The notes below the pieces were generated by a model. It saw nothing but the letters and a program-made list of their open reading frames with translations. It did no database searches and was not told the DNA's origin. Source: Alphaproteobacteria bacterium (GTDB taxonomy: Bacteria; Pseudomonadota; Alphaproteobacteria; Micropepsales; Micropepsaceae). From it: a stretch of DNA of 64,000 nt. Position numbers and translations under genes: made by a program. The stretch covers positions 1 to 64,000 of the forward strand of contig SHWE01000001.1 of the NCBI GenBank assembly GCA_009693985.1, in the 5' to 3' direction. This document shows positions 47,974 through 58,983 of the stretch, in pieces; the first letter of the stretch is position 1; each line of letters starts with the position of its first letter.

Positions 47974-48543
47974 CTAGGACCGTACCGGCTGGCCGTTGAC
48001 CGTGAAGCGCTTGAGCTGGTCGGCGGCGAGCGTGAAGTCGGGCTGCAATTCGAGCGCCTTCTTGTAATCGAGATAGGCGCCTCTCGCGTCCCGGAGGAAT
48101 TCCTTTGCGAGGCCGCGATTGTAATAGGCCAGATGCACCTTATCGAGGCCGAGGCTGATCGCCTTGTCGAATTGGCTCATGGCGTCCTGCGGTTGGTCGA
48201 GATTGAGTAGCGCCGCGCCGCGATTGACATAGGCTTCGCCGAAATTGGAAAAGCGCGTGATGCTCTGATCCGTATCGGCAACCGCGCCGCGATAGTCGCG
48301 GGCGCGCAGGCGCACGACGCTGCGGTTGACGAAGGTCGCCGCCTTGTCGCGCACCGACAGATAGGGATCGTTCAACGCCTTCGTGCAGAGATCGAAAGCC
48401 GCGGAAGGATCGCCGAACTCGGCCGTCGCGTAGCACTGGGCCGCGACGCCGCCGCCGATGACGATGACGACCGCATGGGCCTGGCTGGCCGCCAGAAGCA
48501 ACCCGCCGGCGCAAAGCGCCGAAGCAAGCGTAAGAGTGCGCAT
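47974..48543 (-). CDS. Secreted TPR-repeat protein
   Basis: Signal peptide; SNFGEAYVNRGAALLNLDQPQDAMSQFDKAISLGLDKVHLAYYNRGLAKE. Confidence 0.8.
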   Translation of the reverse strand: MRTLTLASALCAGGLLLAASQAHAVVIVIGGGVAAQCYATAEFGDPSAAFDLCTKALNDPYLSVRDKAATFVNRSVVRLRARDYRGAVADTDQSITRFSNFGEAYVNRGAALLNLDQPQDAMSQFDKAISLGLDKVHLAYYNRGLAKEFLRDARGAYLDYKKALELQPDFTLAADQLKRFTVNGQPVRS

Positions 48544-48727
48544 GTAAACCTCCCTGGGTGCCGGCCAAAGTTACGGCCAGCGGCGCATTCAATCTATAAT
48601 AGCACCAATCCATTGACGCGCGCATCCCCCTTAAAACGGCGGTTTGACGCGGCGATTAACGCTGCTCCGGCCGGAGTATCATGGCGCGATTCTTTCTCGA
48701 TTCTGGGCTGGGAGGCCCCGATTTCCC

Positions 48728-49072
48728 ATGAGCTACCCGGCTCTTGCGCCGATTCTCTTCCTCTGCATTTCCAACGTCTTTATGACTTTTGCCTGGTATG
48801 GGCAGCTGCGATTCCCCAACACCCCCTTGTGGATTGTGGTGCTGGTGAGCTGGGGCATCGCCTTCGTCGAATATTGATTCGCGGTGCCCGCCAACCGGAT
48901 CGGGCACACCGTCTATTCGGCGGCGCAGTTGAAGACGATGCAGGAGATCATCACGCTCATCGTCTTCGGCGTGTTCTCGGTCAGCTATCTTGGCGAGGCG
49001 CTGCGCTGGAATCATTTCGCGGCGTTCAGCTGCCTGATGCTGGCCGGCTATTTCGCGTTTTCCAAGTGGTAA
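48728..49072 (+). pseudogene. DUF486/DMT-family small membrane protein interrupted by in-frame TGA at 48875-48877
   Basis: MSYPALAPILFLCISNVFMTFAWYGQLRFPNTPLWIVVLVSWGIAFVEY*FAVPANRIGHTVYSAAQLKTMQEIITLIVFGVFSVSYLGEALRWNHFAAFSCLMLAGYFAFSKW*. Confidence 0.85.
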
Positions 49073-50890
<1,818 letters not shown>

Positions 50891-50920
50891 CGCTTCTCCT
50901 TACGAAACTGAAGCTTTAGA

Positions 50921-51067
50921 CTGGCCGCCATTACCGACGTCACCCAGACCGACATCGTCGCAGGCAGCACGCCGGCGCCCGCGCGCTCGGAGCATCTGTT
51001 CAGCCCGCTGGTCGATTTCCTGATGCTCGGCGGCGGCTCACGCCCGCCGGATGGATGGCGCACATAG
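50921..51067 (+). pseudogene. Possible N-terminal remnant of a membrane protein gene
   Basis: In-frame LAAITDVTQTDIVAGSTPAPARSEHLFSPLVDFLMLGGGSRPPDGWRT*; no ATG, abrupt end after the conserved-looking segment. Confidence 0.35.
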
Positions 51068-51169
51068 CTGCCCCCTTTGAGACCCAGTCCTGGCGCGCGT
51101 TAAAACACTCTTGCGTCACGAGGCAAAGAGGCGTGAGCATAAAGGCGGTGGGAGATAGAGGAGGCAGAT

Positions 51170-53218
51170 ATGCCCAGGAAGAGCGGAGGAAGTGGGCCAC
51201 GTTGCGTGGCCCTGGTGGGTCCATTCGGAGCGGGGAAGACCACGCTCCTGGAAAGCATTCTCTGGATCACCGGCGCAACCCAGCGAAAAGGTTCGGTTCC
51301 GGCCGGCAATACGGTGGGCGACGGATCGATAGAAGCCCGCGCCCGCCAGATGAGCGTCGAGACCAATAGCGCCACCACGCGCTACATGGACGAATCCTTC
51401 ACCTTCCTCGATTGCCCCGGCTCGATCGAATTTCTGCAAGAGACGCTGAACGTTCTTCCCGGCATCGACGCGGCCATCGTGGTGTGCGAACCCGAACCGA
51501 ATAAGGCGGCGATGCTGCAGCCTTATCTGAAGCGGCTGGCCGATCTCAACATCCCGCACGCGCTATTCGTCAACAAGATCGACAAGGCGACGGGGAGCTT
51601 GCGCGAACTGCTCGCGGTGCTTCAGGAGATCGCGCCCAAGCCGCTGGTCATCCGCCAGATTCCGATCTGGGAAAACGGCATCGTCACCGGCTTCGTCGAT
51701 CTGGCGCTCGAGCGCGCCTATGTCTATCGCGAGCACGCGGCGTCCTTGCTTGTCGACATGAACGACGAGGTCAAGACGCGCGAAGCCGAAGCCCGTTACC
51801 AGATGCTGGAGAAGCTCGCCGATTACGACGAGCATCTGATGGAGGAGCTGCTCTCGGACGTCTCTCCGCCCCGCGATGAGGTGTTCGACGATCTGCAGCG
51901 CGATCTGCAGGAGGGCTTGATCGTGCCGGTGCTGATCGGCTCGGCGACCGGCGACAACGGCATAAGGCGCCTTTTGAAGATGCTGCGCCACGAGACGCCG
52001 GAAGTGGCCGTGACGGCGGCGCGCGCGGGCGTAAAGGCCTCTGGCAACGATGCCATCGCCCATGTGCTCAAGACCTATCACACGATGCATGGCGGCAAGC
52101 TCAGCCTGGTGCGCGTGCTGGCTGGGACGTTGAAGGATGGCGCCACGCTCTATCGCGCCGGCGGCGATGATTCACGCGTCGGCGGCATGTTCGCGCTCAA
52201 GGGCCAGGAGCAGATCAAGCTCACCGAAGCAAAGCCCGGCGATACGGTTGCGCTCGGACGGCTGGAAGAGATTCACACCGGCGAAACGCTGTCCACCGCC
52301 AAGGCCGGCGCGAAGCTCAGCGCAAAGCCCGAGACCCTGACGCCGGTCTATGGTCTTGCCATCGCGGCGGCGGATCGCAAGGACGAGGTGAAGCTCACCT
52401 CCGCGATCGCGAAATCGCGCGAGGAAGATACTTCGCTGCTGTTCGAGCAAAATGCCGAGCTGCATCAGATGGCGCTGCTCGGTCAGGGCGAAATGCATCT
52501 TCGCGTGGCGGTGGACCGGCTTGCCTCCAAATACGGGCTGAAGCTGGAAACCCGCAAAACCCAGGTGCCTTATAAGGAGACGATCAAGAAACCCACCACG
52601 CAACGCGGCCGCCACAAGCGCCAGACCGGCGGCCACGGCCAGTTCGGCGATGTCGTGCTGGAGATCAAGCCGCGGCCGCGTTCGAGCGGCTTCATCTTCG
52701 AGGACCAGATCACCGGCGGCGTGGTGCCGCGCAATTTCATCCCTTCGGTCGAAAAGGGCGTGATCGATTTCTTGAAGGAAGGCCCGCTCGGTTTTCCCAT
52801 CGTTGATATCGCGGTGGCGCTGGTCGACGGCTCCTACCACGACGTCGACTCGTCCGATGCCGCCTTCCAGACGGCGGCCCGCCTCGGCATGAGCGAAGGC
52901 ATGCCCAATTGCGGCCCGGTGTTGCTCGAGCCGATCATGCATGTGAAGATTCACGTGCCCTCGGATTCGACGGCCAGCGTCAATGGCGTGATTTCGAGCC
53001 GCCGGGGGAGGATCCTCGGCTTCGATGCGCGCCCAGGGTGGAAGGGCTGGGACACGGTCGAAGCGCAAATCCCGCAAAGCGAGCTGCACGATCTGATCGT
53101 CGAGCTACGTTCGCTGACGCAAGGGGTGGGCACGTTCGAACAGAAATTCGACCATCTCTCCGAACTGACAGGCAAGCTCGCCGAAACCGTGGTGGCGGCA
53201 AGGAAAGCCGCCGCATAA
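51170..53218 (+). CDS. Elongation factor G-like GTPase
   Basis: GPFGAGKTTLLESIL; DCPGSIEF; NKID; EF-G-like C-terminal domains. Confidence 0.88.
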   Translation: MPRKSGGSGPRCVALVGPFGAGKTTLLESILWITGATQRKGSVPAGNTVGDGSIEARARQMSVETNSATTRYMDESFTFLDCPGSIEFLQETLNVLPGIDAAIVVCEPEPNKAAMLQPYLKRLADLNIPHALFVNKIDKATGSLRELLAVLQEIAPKPLVIRQIPIWENGIVTGFVDLALERAYVYREHAASLLVDMNDEVKTREAEARYQMLEKLADYDEHLMEELLSDVSPPRDEVFDDLQRDLQEGLIVPVLIGSATGDNGIRRLLKMLRHETPEVAVTAARAGVKASGNDAIAHVLKTYHTMHGGKLSLVRVLAGTLKDGATLYRAGGDDSRVGGMFALKGQEQIKLTEAKPGDTVALGRLEEIHTGETLSTAKAGAKLSAKPETLTPVYGLAIAAADRKDEVKLTSAIAKSREEDTSLLFEQNAELHQMALLGQGEMHLRVAVDRLASKYGLKLETRKTQVPYKETIKKPTTQRGRHKRQTGGHGQFGDVVLEIKPRPRSSGFIFEDQITGGVVPRNFIPSVEKGVIDFLKEGPLGFPIVDIAVALVDGSYHDVDSSDAAFQTAARLGMSEGMPNCGPVLLEPIMHVKIHVPSDSTASVNGVISSRRGRILGFDARPGWKGWDTVEAQIPQSELHDLIVELRSLTQGVGTFEQKFDHLSELTGKLAETVVAARKAAA

Positions 53219-53224
53219 GGAACC

Positions 53225-53254
53225 TTGAAGTTACATTAGAGTTATTCTAATGTA
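53225..53254 (+). promoter_or_regulatory. Candidate dps promoter TTGAAG-N17-TAATGT with embedded palindrome TACATTAGA-GTTAT-TCTAATGTA
   Basis: Palindrome 53232-53254; TTAGAGTTATTCTAA at 53236-53250 resembles an ICE box (TTTAGAA-N3-TTCTAAA). Confidence 0.6.
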
Positions 53255-53282
53255 GTCGGAGCCTTTTCCGAAAGGAGCTTCT

Positions 53283-53753
53283 ATGGACATCGGTATCGCC
53301 AAAGCCAATCGCGAGCAGATCGTGGCCGGGCTCGCCCGCGTGCTCGCCGACACCTATGTGCTTTACCTCAAGACCCACGCCTATCATTGGAACGTGACGG
53401 GACCGTATTTCTCCTCGCTGCATCTGCTGTTCGAGACCCAATATAACGAGCTGCACGGTGCGGCCGATACAATCGCGGAGCGCATCCGCGCCCTCGGCGT
53501 TCATGCGCCGGGCAGCTATGGCGCCTTCGCCAAGCTCGCCAGCATCAAGGAAGACAATGATGCGGTGCCCGCCGCGATGGTGATGGTGCGCAATCTCGCC
53601 GCCGGTCAAGAGGCGCTCGGGCGCACATTGCGTGATGCCTTCAAGATCGCGGAAAGCGGCGGCGATCAGGCGAGCATGGACATGCTGATCGGGCGCATGG
53701 ACGCGAGCGACAAGGCGGCCTGGATGCTCAGGAGCCATCTCGAAGGCGGCTAA
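53283..53753 (+). CDS. dps: Dps-family ferritin-like protein
   Basis: LADTYVLYLKTHAYHWNVTGPYFSSLHLLFETQYNELHGAADTIAERIRALG. Confidence 0.93.
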   Translation: MDIGIAKANREQIVAGLARVLADTYVLYLKTHAYHWNVTGPYFSSLHLLFETQYNELHGAADTIAERIRALGVHAPGSYGAFAKLASIKEDNDAVPAAMVMVRNLAAGQEALGRTLRDAFKIAESGGDQASMDMLIGRMDASDKAAWMLRSHLEGG

Positions 53754-53771
53754 TTCCTGCTAGGTTCGCGC

Positions 53772-54719
53772 GTGATCGATGCGGGGCGAGGGGACATGCA
53801 GTCTTGTCCGGTCTGCGGCGGGAACGCGCCAGTGAGCGCGCTTCTGCCTGCGGGCGATATCGCCGCGCGCCTCAAAGACGAGCTTGGCGCCGCGGTGCCG
53901 GAAAGCATGACAATCGCCGATTACGCGATGCGGCAATGCAGCGCCTGCGGGCTCGTCTTCGCCGATCCGATGCTGGCGGGCGATGCGTCCTACTACCGAT
54001 GGGTGACGGCTTTCCCGCACTACCATGCGGAAGACCGCTGGGAATGGGGCGTGGTGCGGCGCGTGCTGGCCGAGAGGGGCAAAACGAGGCTTCTCGAATT
54101 GGGCTGCGGGGAAGGGCGGTTTCTTGCCTCGCTTGCTAGCTTTGCCGATGTCGAAGCCGAGGGCATCGATCTTTCCGAAGGCGATGTCGCGGCGGCGCTG
54201 GCACGCGGGGTGAAAGCGCGCTGCCTGTCGCTCCAGGACGCGATTCTAGAACCCGCCCGCTTCGATGTGATCTTCATGAGCCACGTCCTCGAACATGTCG
54301 AAGATCCGCTCGGCATCGTCGCGGGTTGCAAGCGCCTGCTTACGCCAGGCGGCGAGATCGTCTTCTCGGTGCCCTATTCGCCGACCTCGCGGGAATATCG
54401 CGAACTCGACATCATGAATCTTCCGCCGCACCATTTGACGCGCTGGAACATGAATTCGCTGAAGCGGCTGGCCGAGATTGCCGGCTTGCAACTCGGCTAT
54501 GAAATGCGCAAGCCCAAATCGCTGTTGAAGCGGACGCTGCGCCATACGGTGGAAAGCGTCACCGGCAAACCCACGAGGACAGGGACGCTGCGCACACTCG
54601 CGATTCTGGCATCGCATCCGGGCGTTTTTTCGGACGCTCTGAAACTTCATCGTTCGCGCGAAAAAGTCGGTGGCCGCCGCGCCGCCGACGAAATCCTGGT
54701 GCGATTGAAAACCACCTAG
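53772..54719 (+). CDS. Class I SAM methyltransferase with N-terminal zinc-ribbon-like motif
   Basis: CPVCGGN...CSACGLVFADPM; LLELGCGEGRFLASLASF. Confidence 0.85.
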   Translation: MIDAGRGDMQSCPVCGGNAPVSALLPAGDIAARLKDELGAAVPESMTIADYAMRQCSACGLVFADPMLAGDASYYRWVTAFPHYHAEDRWEWGVVRRVLAERGKTRLLELGCGEGRFLASLASFADVEAEGIDLSEGDVAAALARGVKARCLSLQDAILEPARFDVIFMSHVLEHVEDPLGIVAGCKRLLTPGGEIVFSVPYSPTSREYRELDIMNLPPHHLTRWNMNSLKRLAEIAGLQLGYEMRKPKSLLKRTLRHTVESVTGKPTRTGTLRTLAILASHPGVFSDALKLHRSREKVGGRRAADEILVRLKTT

Positions 54720-54721
54720 TC

Positions 54722-54920
54722 TGTCATCCCCGGCGAAGCCCGCGCATCCTTCGAGACGCAAGTGCCACCTCATCCTGAGCTTGTCGAAGGAGAGGTGGCA
54801 CTTGCTCCTCAGGATGAGGGCGTGGGCTGAGGGAAGGGGACCCAGGTGTCAATATTTGCTCAAATGTCGGGACCTGGTTTCCCTTCCCCTCGCGCCTTCA
54901 GCGCTCGGCCGGGAATGACA
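54722..54920. repeat. About 200-bp nested inverted-repeat intergenic element
   Basis: Outer TGTCATCCCCGGC/GCCGGGAATGACA (one mismatch); inner CAAGTGCCACCTC/GAGGTGGCACTTG (perfect); competing CCTCATCCTGAG/CTCAGGATGAGG; GGAAGGGGACCCAGGT/ACCTGGTTTCCCTTCC. Confidence 0.85.
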
Positions 54921-54928
54921 ATCAGTGC

Positions 54929-55717
54929 TTAAATCGCCGGCATAAGTTCGCGCGCTTTCAGGAATTCGATCACCAACGCATCGAACCCGGCGGGATCTTC
55001 CAGACAGCACGCATGGCCGGTGCCGGGAAGTACGCGGTGTTCGGCGCCTGGAACGAGGCTTGCCGTGCGCCGCCCCGCTTCTAGGGAATGATCGAACTCG
55101 CCATTGATCACGAGGGTCGGCACGCGCATCGAAGGCAGACGGTCCGTCGTGTCGGTGGAATTTCCGGCCGCGAACACTTGCGCGATGGCGTCGCCTTTCA
55201 GCCGCGCCTCACGCTCGACCCACATATTGAGCAGATGCCGTCCGAGCCGCGTGTCCGCGAAAGCCGGCGCCACCAGTTCGCGCATATGCTCGATATGATA
55301 GGCGCCGAGATCGGCGCGGTAGCCGTCGATGCGCTTTTGGTAGCGATTGCTGGCGCCGCTATTGCCGCCGACCAGGATCACGGCCTCGAACAATTCGGGA
55401 TGGTCGAGCGCCAGCAGCAGGCTGATCCCCGAACCGACGCTGCACCCCATCAGCACGGCCTTGGCCGTACAAGTCGTCCGCATCACGCCCACCACGTCCT
55501 CGGCCATGTCCTTCAAGACGAACGGCGCCGTCATTTTTGACGAACGCCCATAGCCGCGGATGTCGATCCCGATCACCCTGAACCAGGTGGAAAAATGCGC
55601 GGTTTGGTAAATCCAGAGGTCGTGGTCGAAGGGATTGGCGTGGACGAGCACCAGGGCCGGTCCCTCGCCTTTGACCTCGTACCAGATGTCCACGCCGCCG
55701 GCCGTGCTGAAAGGCAT
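54929..55717 (-). CDS. Alpha/beta hydrolase
   Basis: FRVIGIDIRGYGRSSKMTAP; VLMGCSVGSGISLLLALDHPELF. Confidence 0.88.
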   Translation of the reverse strand: MPFSTAGGVDIWYEVKGEGPALVLVHANPFDHDLWIYQTAHFSTWFRVIGIDIRGYGRSSKMTAPFVLKDMAEDVVGVMRTTCTAKAVLMGCSVGSGISLLLALDHPELFEAVILVGGNSGASNRYQKRIDGYRADLGAYHIEHMRELVAPAFADTRLGRHLLNMWVEREARLKGDAIAQVFAAGNSTDTTDRLPSMRVPTLVINGEFDHSLEAGRRTASLVPGAEHRVLPGTGHACCLEDPAGFDALVIEFLKARELMPAI

Positions 55718-55938
55718 TTAGCTCTCCTCGCACCGATGTTAACGCGATTTCAGGCGGCTCGCGTCAGGGTGACGCTTGGGCCGAAAAACCTTGCCTAAAA
55801 CAGGCTTATCCGCCGATTTCGAGGATTGGTCTTGGTATCCATGAGGGCTATATTTCGTTATAGAACGGCAAGTTGATTTGCCCTCAACCGTGGGCCTGAC
55901 TAGGCGCAAGGACAGGCAAACCGGCCGAGGAGATTGGT

Positions 55939-56946
55939 ATGTTGGTCAGAGTGAAGCCGAGCTGGGAAATCCCCGAAAGGGAGATTACGCCCGAGCGGCT
56001 AGTCTTCAACCGGCGCAACGTGCTGAAGGGCGCGGGCCTTATGACCATCGCGGGCGTCGCGGCCGCCTGCGACCGTGGCTCGCCGACCCAGACCGCCGGC
56101 ACGCCTGCGCCAGAAGCCGGCCTTGCCGACGCGCCGGATCCGACCGCGAGCCTCTATCCGGTTCCGCGCAACGCCTCCTATACGGTCGACCGCGAGACCA
56201 CCGCGGAAGAGATCGTCGCCGGCTACAACAATTATTACGAGTTCGGCGTCGACAAGGACGATCCGGCCCGCGAAGCGCACAAGCTGCCGATCCGTCCCTG
56301 GGCGGTCAGCTTCGAGGGCATGGTCGAGAAGCCCTTCACCGCCGACATCGACACGCTGATCAAGGCGATGCCGCTCGAAGAGCGCGTCTATCGCCATCGC
56401 TGCGTCGAGACGTGGTCCTTCATCGCGCCCTGGGCGGGCTTTCCGATGAAGGCGCTGATCGACTACGCCAAGCCGACATCGGCGGCGAAATATGTCGTGA
56501 TGAAATCCTGGATGAAGCCTGAGATCGCGCCCGACCAGGCGCAATTCTGGGTGCCCTGGCCCTATACCGAAGGGCTGTCGATCGAAGAAGCCACCAACGA
56601 CGTCACCTTCATGGTGACGGGCGCCTATGGCAAGCCGCTGTCGAAGCAGAACGGCGCCCCGCTGCGTCTAGCGACGCCGTGGAAATACGGCTTCAAATCC
56701 ACCAAAGGCATCCAGAAATTCATCTTCACGAACGAACGGCCGACCACCTATTGGATGGCGCTCGGCGCCCGCGAATACGGGTTCTGGGCCAATGTGAATC
56801 CGCAAGTGCCGCATCCGCGTTGGAGCCAGGCGTCGGAGGAAGTGTTGGGCCTCGGCCGCCGGGTGCCCACGTTGCTTTACAATGGCTATGGCGAGCAGGT
56901 GGCCTCGCTTTATTCCGGCCTCGTGAACGAACGTTTGTTTATGTAG
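55939..56946 (+). CDS. msrP: Protein-methionine-sulfoxide reductase catalytic subunit (YedY/MsrP-like)
   Basis: RRNVLKGAG Tat signal; NNYYEFGVDKDDPAREAHKLPIRPWAVSFEG; YRHRCVETWSFIAPWAGFPMKALIDYAKP. Confidence 0.92.
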   Translation: MLVRVKPSWEIPEREITPERLVFNRRNVLKGAGLMTIAGVAAACDRGSPTQTAGTPAPEAGLADAPDPTASLYPVPRNASYTVDRETTAEEIVAGYNNYYEFGVDKDDPAREAHKLPIRPWAVSFEGMVEKPFTADIDTLIKAMPLEERVYRHRCVETWSFIAPWAGFPMKALIDYAKPTSAAKYVVMKSWMKPEIAPDQAQFWVPWPYTEGLSIEEATNDVTFMVTGAYGKPLSKQNGAPLRLATPWKYGFKSTKGIQKFIFTNERPTTYWMALGAREYGFWANVNPQVPHPRWSQASEEVLGLGRRVPTLLYNGYGEQVASLYSGLVNERLFM

Positions 56947-56960
56947 CGATAGAGTGCCCG

Positions 56961-57161
56961 ATGAAAAAGATCATTCTCCCCGCATTGCTTTTGCTCTCCG
57001 CCTGCGCGACGGCCCCGACGCAAGTCGCCAGTGCCGATGGCGCGCGCAGGAGCCTGTGTTCCGACGGTTACGACGTCGCCAAGTCGGTCGATCCGCTTGG
57101 CGAGTACACGGTGGCGCCGCGCGTCGATTGCCGCCTGGAAATCGAAAAGCCGGTGAAGTAG
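56961..57161 (+). CDS. Small lipoprotein
   Basis: MKKIILPALLLLSACATAPTQVASADGARRSLCSDGYDVAKSVDPLGEYTVAPRVDCRLEIEKPVK. Confidence 0.65.
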   Translation: MKKIILPALLLLSACATAPTQVASADGARRSLCSDGYDVAKSVDPLGEYTVAPRVDCRLEIEKPVK

Positions 57162-57177
57162 ACCGCCCAAAGAAAAA

Positions 57178-57201
57178 GGCCGGGATGGTGGCATCCCGGC
57201 C
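57178..57201. terminator. Hairpin terminator
   Basis: GGCCGGGAT-GGTGGC-ATCCCGGCC preceded by an A-run. Confidence 0.65.
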
Positions 57202-57348
57202 TAGTTCTCACGGGAGGTATCGGCCGTGATACGCACGGTCTAGGGAGGAGACCTCCGCCGGTTCGCTCGGGGGGGCAAACGAACCTATAAGTTCAATATG
57301 GGAACGCGTTTCGGTTTTTCAAACCCGCTCCCGCTCATGTCATAAAAA

Positions 57349-58293
57349 TTAGTGGCCGCCGGCCAGGAAGCGTTCCGCTTCGAGCGCCGCCATGCAGCCC
57401 ATCCCCGCCGCCGTGACCGCCTGACGGAAGACTTTGTCCTTCACGTCGCCCGCCGCATAGACGCCGGGCACGCTTGTCTTGGTCGAGTCCGGCGCGGTGC
57501 GGATATAGCCTTCCTCGTCCATGTCGAGCTGGCCGCGGAAGATTTCCGTCGCCGGCACATGGCCGATGGCGATGAACAGCCCGTCGGCGGCCAGCGTGTC
57601 GAGCGCGCCGTTCTTCACATTGCGCACTTTCAGTCCCGAAACGACTTTCGGCTCGCCGGCGCCGAGCACTTCCTCCACTACGCTGTCCCACAACACGCGC
57701 GTCTTGGGATGGTCGTCGAAGCGTTTCTGATTGGTCTTGTCGGCGCGTAAACTGTCGCGGCGGTGGATCAGCGTCACGTCGCTGGCGAGATTGGCGAGAT
57801 AGAGCGCTTCTTCGACGGCGGTATTGCCGCCGCCGACGACCGCCACTTTCTTGCCCTTGAAGAAGAACCCATCGCAGGTCGCGCACGCCGACACGCCGCG
57901 GTTCTTGTATGTTTCCTCGCTCGGGATGCCGAGCCATTTCGCCTGGGCGCCGGTGGCGACGATCAGCGAATCCGCCGAATAGCGCTTGCCGGAATCGCCC
58001 GTCAGGATGAAGGGCCGCCGCGCCAGATCGACCGACAGGATGTGATCGTAGTGGACGCGCGTTCCAAGATGCTCGGCCTGCGCTTGCATCTGCTCCATCA
58101 GCCACGGCCCCTGGATGGCGTCGCGGAAGCCCGGATAGTTCTCGACTTCGGTGGTGATGGTGAGCTGCCCGCCGGGCTGGATGCCGGCGACGATCATCGG
58201 CTCCATCATGGCGCGCGCGGCATAGATGGCGGCCGTGCAGCCGGCCGGGCCGCTCCCGAGGATCAGGACCTTGGCGTGCTCGATATCGGACAT
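57349..58293 (-). CDS. trxB: Thioredoxin reductase
   Basis: ILGSGPAGCTAAIYAARAM; CATCDG; VYAAGDVKDKVFRQAVTAAGMGCMAALEAE. Confidence 0.95.
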   Translation of the reverse strand: MSDIEHAKVLILGSGPAGCTAAIYAARAMMEPMIVAGIQPGGQLTITTEVENYPGFRDAIQGPWLMEQMQAQAEHLGTRVHYDHILSVDLARRPFILTGDSGKRYSADSLIVATGAQAKWLGIPSEETYKNRGVSACATCDGFFFKGKKVAVVGGGNTAVEEALYLANLASDVTLIHRRDSLRADKTNQKRFDDHPKTRVLWDSVVEEVLGAGEPKVVSGLKVRNVKNGALDTLAADGLFIAIGHVPATEIFRGQLDMDEEGYIRTAPDSTKTSVPGVYAAGDVKDKVFRQAVTAAGMGCMAALEAERFLAGGH

Positions 58294-58464
58294 GGGATTC
58301 CTTGGGGCCGAAATTGGGGAAACTGGGCTGGCCGCCTGATATCGGAGGAAGCCGGCACAACGTCAAGCAGCCGAAAACCCAGGCTTTTTGAAAATGTGTG
58401 GAAACAATATTACTCACCCGGCGTTGGAATTGTCATAGTGGGAAAGGACAATTGAGGCCCCTCC

Positions 58465-58944
58465 ATGGCCCGCCACAAGCTCGACGCGATTGACCGCCAA
58501 ATCCTGGCTTCTCTCCAGGCCGATGGACGGATGACCAATGTCGAGCTGGCGAGCCGGGTCAAGATTACGGCGCCGCCATGCCTGCGCCGCGTCCGGGCGC
58601 TCGAACAGGCCGGCTATATTCGCGGCTACCATGCCGAGCTCGATGCCAAGTCGCTGGGCTATGGGGTGACGGCCTTTGCCTTTGTGGGCCTTTCCAGCCA
58701 GGCGGAAGCCGATCTGCGCGCCTTCGAAGACCAGGTCCGCGCCTGGCCGCAAGTGCGCTCCTGCTTCATGCTGTCGGGCGAGGTGGATTTCGTCCTGCGC
58801 TGCGTCGCCCGCGATCTTTCCGAACTCCAGGGGTTCATCACGGAAAAATTGACGGCGGCGAAGAACGTCGCATCCGTCAAAACCGCGCTCGCCATCCGCC
58901 AATCCAAGGACGAACCGGGGATTCCTCTGGACACCGCGACCTAG
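58465..58944 (+). CDS. Lrp/AsnC-family regulator
   Basis: LDAIDRQILASLQADGRMTNVELASRVKITAPPCLRRVRALEQAGYIRGYHAELD. Confidence 0.93.
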   Translation: MARHKLDAIDRQILASLQADGRMTNVELASRVKITAPPCLRRVRALEQAGYIRGYHAELDAKSLGYGVTAFAFVGLSSQAEADLRAFEDQVRAWPQVRSCFMLSGEVDFVLRCVARDLSELQGFITEKLTAAKNVASVKTALAIRQSKDEPGIPLDTAT

Positions 58945-58983
58945 CCTCATCAAGGCTAGAGTGGAACCAGGGGAGTAACAGCG

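Noticed and set aside
48875-48877. Selenocysteine at the TGA of the DUF486 gene
   Set aside because: No obvious SECIS hairpin seen just downstream and no known selenoprotein role for the family
53232-53254. Palindrome upstream of dps as a terminator of the EF-G-like gene
   Set aside because: AT-rich stem with no following T-run, and it overlaps well-spaced -35/-10 elements
55878-56522. 214-aa ORF overlapping msrP in another frame
   Set aside because: Out-of-frame shadow of MsrP; low-complexity Arg-rich sequence
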